DNA of 64,000 bases from Thecaphora thlaspeos (lineage: Eukaryota > Basidiomycota > Ustilaginomycetes > Urocystidales > Glomosporiaceae), in contig UWYS01000001.1 of the NCBI GenBank assembly GCA_900291925.1, forward strand, positions 682,001-746,000, read 5' to 3'. Below are positions 55,608 to 64,000 of this stretch, one piece after another. How positions within the stretch are numbered: position 1 is the first letter of the stretch; the number at the start of each line of letters is the position of its first letter. A program made the translations under genes and the position numbers. A model generated the notes under the pieces. That model was not told the DNA's origin. It worked only from the letters and a program-made list of their open reading frames with translations, and did no database searches.

Positions 55608-57624
55608 ATGCCCATCGATCTCAAAAAGGTGTTTGACAGCAACGACCCAAAGTGGAACAAGGCAAAGGAGAACTGTGAGCATTCTCTGCCCCGTCGCCAT
55701 TGCCAACGCCAGCATACATCCAGCTCACCTGTTCCTGCTCTTCTACCCCGCCCCGCAGACAAGAAGGCAGAGACCGGCATTTGGCGGGCCCTCGAGCCGG
55801 TTGGAAGATGGTCCAACCGTACCGCCGGCAAGTTCGGCGCCGAGTCTTTCTGGCCCACCGAGATGGACCTCGAGTGCGACAAGGCGGCCCGCATCCTTCA
55901 CACCTTTGCCACAGAGGGCGCCGCCATCGAGGTGGACGCTAGCCGCGCTGACGTCCTCTCCGATAAGACCGCTGCCGTACCGCCGCCACAGTATCCCCAG
56001 GTCGACGCCAACGGCAAGAAGATCAAGGACCCACACAAGTACGACCACAAAAAGACGCAGAAGGTCATGAGGAAGATCAGCCCAAAGGTGCTCAGCAAGG
56101 CCAAAGGACTGGCCATCTTTACCGTGTTCAGGTAGGTCACAGCATCGTACCGGAACGGCGAGACAGCGACGAGCTGAAGATAGACTGATCGTCCTTTGAT
56201 ATCTTTCCTTGCTCTGCTCGCCCACGTTTTCAGGACCGGCTTCGGATTCTCGGGCGCAAGCGGATCCGGCGTCGTGCTCTCCCGCCTGCCGGATGGTAGC
56301 TGGAGCGCGCCCTCGGGCCTGCTCATCCACACGATCGGATGGAGCTTCCTGATCGGCCTCGACATCTACGACGTCGTTCTCGTACTACGCAGCCAGAAGG
56401 CCGTCGACGCCTTCAAGAACCCAAAGTTCAGCATAGGCGGTGAGCTCACCGTCGCTGCGGGACCCGTCGGCGACGGAGCGATGCTCGAGACGGGAGTTGA
56501 CCGGTCTGCGAGCTGGGCATACGTCAAGTCCAAGGGATTCTACGCCGGCCTGCAACTGGACGGAACGGTTGCGCTCAAGAGAGATGATGCTAATGCACGC
56601 TTCTATGGAGAACCGGGCGTCTCTGCTGCCGATATCCTCGAAGGCAAAGTCCAGCCGCGTGCCCCGGCCGCGTGTGTGCCCCTATGGCAGACCATCTACG
56701 CCACCGAGGGCCGGCCGCACATCATGGGTACCGACCGCATTCCCCAGGGTCAGACGCCCGGCGACCTCGTCATGACCGAGGACGACTTCAAGCAGGCCAG
56801 CGTCATCGCCGAGCACGACAGCAAGGAGCACGGCAGCTTCGGTCCCGCTGCGGCGGCGGGGCCCGTCGGTGCCGGTTTCGCTTCTGCGAGCAGCCCGGCC
56901 TATGGCGCCGCCGCCGCTGGGCCGCACAGGTTCGTGCCACCCACGCATGCTGAAGCCTCGGCCTCGGTCGGCGCTGGTGCTGGCCCTTCCACTGCCAGCC
57001 CTTACGGCGGCGACCTGCCGCCCGACTACGAGTGAGTGACATGCGCTACAACTGCGATGCCCACACCGCAGAGCAATGCTACCCTCCGCAGCCAGCTCAC
57101 CCGCCCCTTCTCCGCCTCCTCCCCCCTTTCGCAACAGCTTCGCCAACACCTCGGTCAATGCACAGGGCGGCAAGACCTTCAACGATGCGCCTTCGAGCTA
57201 CACCAACGTCCCGGCAGCCGCAGTCGCAATGGGCGGCGCCGGTACCGCACCGGCAACGTACAACCCCTTCGCCTCTCCGGCTGACGCAGACGCCGCACGA
57301 GGCAGCGGTGCACACGAGACCGCCGAGGAGGAAAAAGAGCGTCTACGACGTCAATACGCCGAGACGGACAACGGCGAGACACTCAACTACGAAGCTTCAC
57401 CCTCCGGCCCTCCCCCGTCGTCGTCCACCGCCAGCGGCGGAACGATGAGTCTGCCTAGCAGCGTCGAGGCCCTGTACGACTTTGAAGGGCAAGAGGCGGG
57501 AGATCTAGCCTTCAAGATCGGGGATGTGATCAAGATCATCGGAAAGGAGGACGAGAGTTGGTGGAGAGGCACTTTGAACGGCAGAGAGGGTATCTTTCCA
57601 AGCAACTATACCAGACCGCTATGA
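55608..57624 (+). CDS. LSB3: SYLF-SH3 protein of the LSB3/YSC84 type, 574 aa, four exons
   Basis: Exons are 55608-55674, 55759-56131, 56234-57031 and 57138-57624. The last acceptor was chosen at 57137 because it is the only nearby AG that restores the frame of the SH3 exon. The N-terminal SYLF (DUF500) domain runs to about residue 290, with [35 protein letters not shown], and later [13 protein letters not shown]. It carries a Lys-rich insert near residues 115-140. A Gly/Ala/Pro-rich linker follows, and a C-terminal SH3 domain (about 515-574) with [25 protein letters not shown] and GIFPSNYT. In yeast, Lsb3 and Ysc84 bind actin and phosphoinositides and act at endocytic sites with Las17. The assignment as an LSB3-type protein is firm, but the exact paralogue is not. 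Confidence 0.9.
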
Positions 57625-60600
57625 GATGGTGCGATTGTGGTTTCATATCTTTGCACATACGACGTAAAGTGACGGCTTCGATATCATTGCAATAAGGATG
57701 CTCTTGGGTTTTCATTGTGCTGTCGTAGCCACTGTAGCACGGGAGCGATTTTTGCATGGAGCGTCGATTCTAGGACGACGCCAGCGACTGAAGTGCGGCT
57801 AGATCGATAAACGACTCGGCCTGAGGTTTACACCTCTGGTGCTTGTGCCAACTCCCATGGGTCGTTCTCGGTGCGTTTGACAAGATGATGATATGCTGCG
57901 TGGCCTACTTCAGCCAGAGCTGGGCGGTCGACGGTGGCAAGTCTCACGAGGATGGAGGGACGGTATCGTGCACGCCTTGACTGCCTAAGGTTCGGTGGCA
58001 TGACTCTTTGGCTTCGGTTTGCCTCCGCTCTTGACATGTTTGACGGAACGGCGACGACGCAGGGAAGATGATGAACGTCTCTATCTGTGGTGTGGTTGTG
58101 CTGCGCAGCTTTTTCGTGTGGTGAGCACAGCAAAAAGCTCAGCGTGCTCGCCCCGATTCTCAGATTCTCTGCCGCCGACTGGGTCTGCGTGTCCTTTGCC
58201 GAGAGCAAGAAAAAGATTTACAGTAACTATGTACACTGTCGTCACGCATGGGCGTCCGGAACTCCGGGGAGCGGCGGGAGAGGGGAGGACAGGCGGGGGG
58301 GAAGCATCCGATAACTGTCGATGGCCGCATTCACCCCGCTCGCCCATCGGCCATCGGTCATCGGGCCGGGGCCGTGCTGAGTCCGTGTCAGCCATGTGTG
58401 GCCATCTGAAGCGCCATCACCCGTCAACCATCTCGATGTCGATGGGCGAGCCTCTACCCTACGCTATGCTATGACGAGCAAAAGAGTCTTAGAGTTGGTT
58501 GCCCGTTTTAGCATCCATTTGGATCTCCAGCGTCCTGGCCCTGTGTCCCCTGCCATAGTTATCGAGGCAGCTGAGAGATGCCTTTGCCTAGGCTTTGTCC
58601 CCTCTGGCCGGGCCGGCGCTGTCTCCGCAGAGACCCTTTCTTTCGATCGCGCCTGGATACGGTGAATGTTTGGGCCAAGGCCGGCTGATCTTGCCTCATC
58701 GACCCTTCGTCGAGATCGAATCTTGGTTCTTGGCCCATCTCGACACGCCCTCGTCGCCAGCCAAGACGCTCGACTGCTGACTAGGCCAAACGTCAAGCGC
58801 TGGCTGGCACCTCGTGTGCGAAAGTTCATCCGCTCTCGCGGGCCAGGGTCAGGGAGACCAGAGAGGCTGGATGCGTCCCGTCGTGCATGATCGATGTGGC
58901 TCTCCTTTGACTGTATGCTGCGCGGAGGGGGGGGGATCCGGGCGGCAAACTCTCGCACAACCACAAGCAACCCCATGCGAAAGACGGATCGGGGATGAGG
59001 TAAAGCGACGATGGCAACGCAGCTGCGCACCAGGCTCTCGCAAAAGACAGATCCGGGCGGGCGTTTGCAAATCTTGATGGTGTCAGCGTCGGCGGCAAGC
59101 GTGGAGAAAAGGTCACCCGCTGCCGGAGCCGAGATGGGATATGATGCTGATACGGCGCCGTTGGCTGAGCTGCATTCGCGTTGGGCGCCGCATCACACGG
59201 CATGGGCATGGACAGGCAGGCCAGCAGGCAACCAGCAGGACGCCGGGGGCCCGTCGGAGGGGGAGGGGAGTATTGCTTTGTGTGCCTTCGTAGAGTCGGA
59301 CTGCGTCGTGCAGACGTCGATATGAAGAGAAGGAGATTGATTCATATACGCATGAACGGGGTGTCAGGAAGAGGTCTTTATTACATGCAGAATCGGTTCG
59401 GGGACGAAGAAAAGGTGAAAAGGTTTGTGCAAAGTTCTGGGGGACAGTTTGAGCTGCGTAAGGATTCAAGACACGATTCGAGGGACTGTCTTGAGTGTGT
59501 CGGGCTGGGTCGGTCGTCGGTCCATAATCCAACAGGGAGGAGAGGAGAGGAGAGGTGATGGCGGAACACCGTCCGACCGTCTGAGCTCTCTCTCGCCGCC
59601 CGCCTTGCCCCCATAGTGGTGGCGTCTCAAAAAAACAAAAACAAAAACAGGAAACCCTGACCTTGCCCCGGCTCTCGCCAGTTTCTCACCATCGCCCTTC
59701 GTCGCCGTGGTGCGATGGATTTAGATCGTTGCTTCTGCGTCACCACGTCAGACTGTACGACGAGGAGGGCCGATGGAGCTCGACAGAGTAGTCTTGGCGC
59801 AGAGCGGCTCGTGTGAGCACGTATGTGCTCGGAGATAGCAAGAGAAACGGAGACCGCGGCGGGGCGGGGCCTGCTACGTACCCATCCTTCTTGACTTGCC
59901 CGCTGCTGCTGCCGCTGCCCTTTGCTAAGTTTAGCCGTCGGGGTCGCCTGTGACCCTCTCGGCCGATGCGACACCTGGCCTGGCCTCTTGGCCTTGCCCA
60001 GCCTCTTGGCCAAAAGGCAAGCTTCCTCCCCTTTTGCTGACGTACCATCCTCTTCTCTCCATCCCCCGACCACTACCACACTCTATTTCGCCGACGCTCG
60101 CCATTTTCTCTACCTGTAGTTGCCCAATCATCGACTCGGCCTTCCCCCTCCCCCCCAACCCCCTTTTTGGCTTATACGACTCAGATCGCTCCACAGACAA
60201 GCCGACCGCCATACCGTATCGACGGCGTCACACGGAAAGACGACAAGGACGGCCTTCTTCGCCTTCGACCCCTCTCTCTCTCCCTCTCTCTCTCTCCCTC
60301 TCTCTCTCTCTCCCTCTCTCTCTTTCCCTCTCTCCCCTCTCTCTCCATCTCCTCTGTCTGCTCGCTCTGATCCTGCCGCCCAACCCCCGACCACTCTTGC
60401 CCCGCCTCAACTTGCTCTCCGTCCTCGCACCTCGTCTCCTCTGCGGGTCCTCGTTTTCAGCCTTGGTCCTTTCTCGCTTTACCGCCGTCCTTGCTCACGC
60501 CGCTCGCCGCTCGCCCTCTCCTACGGCCAACCTCGACGACAACTCCAGAGATATCCGCGAGGACAGCTCCCTTTTACACGCCGACCGCAACCTTCCCTCG

Positions 60601-60781
60601 CCTTGGCTTTCAGTTTGCGACGATTCGGATCTGATTCGTCTGCCTCGCTAGGCCGAAACGCTCCATATCAAAGCGCACAAAATCGCCGTCCAAAGTAGCA
60701 TGCCAATCACGTCGGGTCACATCTTCCTCAACCTCTAAAGAACCCCCTCACTTTCTCCTCGCGCCGACTCACAGCTCCACG
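57625..60781. other. 3.1 kb stretch with no convincing gene
   Basis: Short frames on both strands (for example 58019-58474 on +, 58464-59030 on -, 59113-59532 on -) have no recognised domain and compete with one another. The last about 700 bp are strongly pyrimidine-rich on the plus strand and look like a long leader of the GH79 gene, including the C/T tract at 60269-60346. An ACAAAAAC-type A-rich patch is at about 59628-59648. No RNA gene was recognised. Confidence 0.45.
60269..60346 (+). repeat. C/T-rich microsatellite
   Basis: The tract is nearly pure CT/CCT/TTC repeats with few interruptions, for about 78 bp, about 430 bp upstream of the GH79 start codon. It may be a leader or promoter pyrimidine tract, and is probably variable in length. 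Confidence 0.85.
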
Positions 60782-62890
60782 ATGCTGTCCAAGCCGGCCG
60801 TCTACGTCGCCGGTGCCGCCGCGGCGATCGCCATACAGGCCTGGACCGCCGCCGCACAGAGCGCCTCGCTCAGCCCGGCCCTACTCAGCTCGCAGGCCTC
60901 GTCGCTCTCGCCTGTCATCAGCCCGTCCTATGCTGGCCTGGGCATCGAGCCGTCCAACCTGCTCGCCTTCACCGGCACCACCGCCGTAAACCCGCTCACC
61001 TTCCAGCTGCTCAGCAACCTCGCCAACTACACGGGCGTGCCACCGCACCTTCGTATCGGCGGCAACAGCGGCGACAACATGATCTACTCGGCCAGCGAGA
61101 CATCGTACTACCTCGTGACAAACCCACAGTCGTCCGGCGCCGGATTCAGCCAGAAGACGGATGGCTACACGTTCGGGCCTAATTACTTCCGCGCGCTCGA
61201 CCGGCTGCCCGCAGGGACCCCAGTTACCTACGGCTTCAACCTCGCCTATGAAGGGTCCGACTACGCCGATCGGATCGTCGCTCAGGCGCAGGCGGCCTTC
61301 GACAACCTCAGCAACGTCACACTCGTCGGCCTCGAGATTGGCAACGAGCCCGACCTCTACACGCAATGGGGTTACCGGTCTACCTACAGCGTGGAACAGT
61401 TTGGGCAGGAATGGAGCGATCGCGCGCGGATCCTGTACAACCGTGTCCTCGCCGCCCGCGGCCTGCCCACCAACTTTTTCGAGCCGGCGACGACGGCGAC
61501 GACGGCCACCAAGAACGGCCAGCCCTACCACATTTCGAATCTCGTCAACACGGGCGTCGCCGCCGACAACGGCATCTACGTCGCCGGCTGGAACCAGCAC
61601 GACTACTTCTACTACGTCGGCGTCAGCTCGTTCCAGCTGACCACCGACTACCTGCTCGACCTTTCGCACACCGTCAGCCAGTTCAACGAGTGGTCTAACC
61701 AGGCCGGTCAGGCGCAGGTCACGGGCAAGCCCTATTACCTCCGCGAGATGGGCAGCGTCGGGCCCGAGGGCATCGAGGGCATCAGCGACACGTTTGCCAA
61801 CACGCTGTGGACGTTCAACTTCTTCCTCTTCGCCGCGACGCAGCAGATCTCGTCGGTGCAGATGCACGCGACCGACGCCTCGTACGGCTCGCCCTGGCAG
61901 CCGAATACGATCAACGGCGTCGCTCCGCACGTCCGATCGTCCTACTACGCCTGGGTCGCATTTGCCCAGCTGATTGGCGCGAGCTGCAACGCCCACATCG
62001 CACCCATTCCGATAAGCGGGACGCCCTCGAACTATGCCAACCGTCTGAGCTCGTACGCCTCGTACCGCGGCGGCAATCTTGCCTCGCTCGTCATGATCAA
62101 CACCCAGACGCTCTACAGCGGCGCAACCGCCGACTCGATGACATTCACCTACAACCTGCCTAGCCTCGCCGGCCAGACGCTCTATCTGCACACGCTCAAC
62201 AACACAGGCTCCGACGCCACCAAGAACACAACGTGGAATGGCATCAGCTTCGAAGTGAGCGGAACCGGAAGCCCCACGGTAGTGAACCCGGAGACTGTCA
62301 TTGTCACCGTCTCCAGCGACGGCTCCTTCTCGATTCCGGTCCGCGACAGCTCGGCCGTGGTGGCCAACATTGGCTACAAGCTGGGCCGCGAGTCGGTCAA
62401 CCAGACGTCGTGCGGCTTGCTTGCCACGAACTCGGCCGAAGGCGGCGAGAACACGGCCAACGGGACGACGGTGGCCACGCCCGCGCCAACGTTCAAGGCG
62501 ACGTCGGGCTTCCGGAACACGGGCGCCGGGCTCAGCACAAGTGCCATTGCTGGGATCGCAGCGGGCGGCGGTGCTGCGCTCCTCATTTTCCTGGGGCTCG
62601 TCATTTTCTTCTGCGTGCGCGCGTGCAAGCGGTCGCGCGAGCGCAAGAATCGCCACTACACGACGCCGCCGCCGATGATGGCGCCGCCGCCGCCCCGCTT
62701 TGACAACCGGTCGCCTTCTCACCACGCCTTCGACTACGCGCCCGTGCACGGGGCGAGGCCGCGGTCGTCGGGCTACAGCAGCCCATATATGGCTGGAGGG
62801 GCGCTGCCCCCGCCGCGTTTCTCTGCCGCCTACCCCGCGATGACGGAGACGTCGAGCGCGACGTCATCCAGAAAGGGACGAGCGTACTAG
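60782..62890 (+). CDS. GH79-family glycosidase with a C-terminal membrane anchor, 702 aa, single exon
   Basis: The product has an N-terminal signal peptide (about residues 1-26), a GH79-like (beta/alpha) catalytic part and a C-terminal beta-type domain. The acid/base Glu is about residue 189, in GLEIGNEPDLY. The nucleophile is about residue 322, in LREMGSVGPEG. PPHLRIGGNSGDNMIY is another family mark. Known members act as beta-glucuronidases on glycans with terminal glucuronic acid or its 4-O-methyl form. A transmembrane helix follows at about residues 589-613, then a basic stop-transfer segment (KRSRERK) and a Pro/Tyr/Ser-rich cytoplasmic tail of about 80 residues. That tail is unlike the usual secreted members and suggests a plasma-membrane-anchored ectoenzyme. 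The substrate is not shown by sequence. The long antisense frame opposite it (60881-62749) is a coding shadow. Confidence 0.87.
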   Translation: MLSKPAVYVAGAAAAIAIQAWTAAAQSASLSPALLSSQASSLSPVISPSYAGLGIEPSNLLAFTGTTAVNPLTFQLLSNLANYTGVPPHLRIGGNSGDNMIYSASETSYYLVTNPQSSGAGFSQKTDGYTFGPNYFRALDRLPAGTPVTYGFNLAYEGSDYADRIVAQAQAAFDNLSNVTLVGLEIGNEPDLYTQWGYRSTYSVEQFGQEWSDRARILYNRVLAARGLPTNFFEPATTATTATKNGQPYHISNLVNTGVAADNGIYVAGWNQHDYFYYVGVSSFQLTTDYLLDLSHTVSQFNEWSNQAGQAQVTGKPYYLREMGSVGPEGIEGISDTFANTLWTFNFFLFAATQQISSVQMHATDASYGSPWQPNTINGVAPHVRSSYYAWVAFAQLIGASCNAHIAPIPISGTPSNYANRLSSYASYRGGNLASLVMINTQTLYSGATADSMTFTYNLPSLAGQTLYLHTLNNTGSDATKNTTWNGISFEVSGTGSPTVVNPETVIVTVSSDGSFSIPVRDSSAVVANIGYKLGRESVNQTSCGLLATNSAEGGENTANGTTVATPAPTFKATSGFRNTGAGLSTSAIAGIAAGGGAALLIFLGLVIFFCVRACKRSRERKNRHYTTPPPMMAPPPPRFDNRSPSHHAFDYAPVHGARPRSSGYSSPYMAGGALPPPRFSAAYPAMTETSSATSSRKGRAY

Positions 62891-64000
62891 GGGGAAGTGG
62901 CCGCTTGTCTCTGTCCGCAGCAGCACGACGAGGGGTCACGGACCTTGCTACATGGACAATTTCTTCTCCCCTCGCCTCGCTTCTCGCTCTTCTATCTCTT
63001 CTCGCTTTTAACTTGGCCTTTGCTCGTCTTTGCGCCACCGACGTGGTTCGCCGCCCAAAACCGACACCAGCTGCCCGCTGCCGAGCGCTAGGCAGGCAGA
63101 TGCCTGTGTCTACCAAGGATCTACACGCCTGCAAGCGAGGCGCCATCGGACAATATCTTTTTGCAAGCATTCGGGCCCGTTGGTCTTCCTGGACACGTTC
63201 CCCCGGATTTTTCTGGCCCTCTCTCTCTCTCTCTCTCTCTCTCCACAAGTCTTCCTGCCATCTGCCATCGTCGTCAGCTCTGCGCTCTCCCGTCTTAGCG
63301 ACACAAGCTCGCTGTACATAAGCGTCGTGGAGCGGATTCTCTGTCTCTTCTTTTCCCTTGCATCTATTTGGCTCTTCGCTGTCGGTAGAGTGCCATGCGC
63401 GCATTCCCTTTACAATTGTATACTATGACCTCGTCGTCGTTATGGAGGAATGCCACAAGTGACTAGGTACTACCTTATGTCGCACCGAGCAGACGGGCGA
63501 AGTTCGTCGGAGGTGGGCCGGTCGTTGGCCATCAAGTCCGCCACAGATCGTGATGGCGATTCGGCAGGGAGCAAGGGAGCGAGGCTGAGGTTGGGGGAGG
63601 CTTCTGGCGAATTTCCGTCTGGGGCGCTGTCGGCCTCCACCCAGGCCGGGCCAGACGGCTGGTGTGGAGGCGGCAGCAGCATCATCGCGCACGGCGCCGC
63701 TCGGCGCGGCCCGTGGGGTCACGAGACAGGGAGGCCGCACGGCTCTCGTCGCTACAACGTACGATTTCTCGACACATCCATTCTGCTCAAGCAAGGGTGT
63801 CCCACCTGTGGGCCTGAGCTCTTTGCCACCACCGTCTCTCGCGCCATTTCCGCACCCCCACCAGCCTCCCCGGCGTCCCTCTTCTAGCTACCTGCCATCA
63901 TCCTTCTCACGCTCCACCTTGCTCCCCCCCGTGCGCAAATAGAACCCTCTTGACCCCGCCATCGACACCCTCACCGCCACCGCTACCGCTACCGCCATCG
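62891..64000. other. Gene-free right end, 3' flank of the GH79 gene
   Basis: The 3' untranslated region of the GH79 gene should lie here. A CT microsatellite is at 63219-63243. From about 63810 to the end the sequence is C-rich, with CCACCGCTACCG-like repeats, and could be the leader of a gene beginning beyond the window. No complete gene or RNA was recognised. Confidence 0.45.
63219..63243 (+). repeat. (CT)n microsatellite
   Basis: An uninterrupted CT run of about 25 bp lies in the 3' flank of the GH79 gene. Confidence 0.85.

Noticed and set aside
59950..60651. 233-codon plus-strand frame in the GH79 leader
   Set aside because: It consists largely of Leu/Ser/Pro repeats read from the C/T tract. 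It is better explained as an upstream leader sequence.
60881..62749. 622-codon open frame antisense to the GH79 gene
   Set aside because: It lies wholly opposite a gene with clear catalytic motifs. Its Arg/Val-rich composition is what GC-rich codon bias produces on the reverse strand, and no domain is visible.

Overview
The window is nuclear DNA of a fungus, most likely a basidiomycete and probably a smut-type (Ustilaginomycotina) yeast or relative. The evidence is GC-rich coding DNA, short GT-AG introns, many intronless genes, and proteins with long Ser/Pro/Ala-rich disordered stretches. The order-level placement is inference. I see no transposon, virus, CRISPR array or secondary-metabolite cluster, and no clearly new biological system. 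Most genes are core eukaryotic genes.

Layout, left to right (strand in brackets): COA1-like cytochrome oxidase assembly factor (+); SSK1-type response regulator (+); large coiled-coil protein, possibly Uds1 family (-); a 3.6 kb stretch with no convincing gene; UPF1 helicase (-); secreted GH5 exo-beta-1,3-glucanase (+); SYF2 splicing factor (-); UPF3 (+); SAC1 phosphoinositide phosphatase (-); a 100-residue prefoldin-like microprotein (+); PDX1/E3-binding protein of pyruvate dehydrogenase (+); peroxisomal acyl-CoA oxidase (-); ZAP1-like zinc-finger factor (+); intron-containing tRNA-His (-); AP-1 gamma-adaptin (+); HOS2-like histone deacetylase (-); SLC35F6-like transporter (+); MSS116-like mitochondrial DEAD-box helicase (-); PIG-U/GAB1 (+); ARL2 (-); SYLF-SH3 protein of the LSB3/YSC84 type (+); a 3.1 kb stretch with no convincing gene; and a membrane-anchored GH79 glycosidase (+).

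Gene orientation alternates strongly. Divergent pairs with compact promoters include SYF2/UPF3, SAC1/prefoldin-like, HOS2/SLC35F6-like, MSS116/PIG-U and ARL2/LSB3. Convergent pairs end about 190-560 bp apart. Functional links: UPF1 and UPF3 (nonsense-mediated decay) lie about 5 kb apart, with the splicing factor SYF2 between them. COA1, PDX1 and MSS116 are mitochondrial. SAC1, AP-1 gamma, PIG-U and ARL2 act in membrane traffic, lipid metabolism or the cytoskeleton, and LSB3 in actin and endocytosis.

Exon boundaries were derived by hand from splice signals, phase and family conservation, and all models keep frame. The main irregularity is in the GH5 glucanase: conservation places the last intron's donor at a GG instead of GT. 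Other points worth checking are a 15-nt microexon in the same gene, an intron-containing tRNA-His with a T-stem mismatch, an 11-bp minisatellite in a divergent promoter, a recurrent GTACTGTAC-type motif confined to gene-free DNA, and a Cys-rich region in the ZAP1-like factor.
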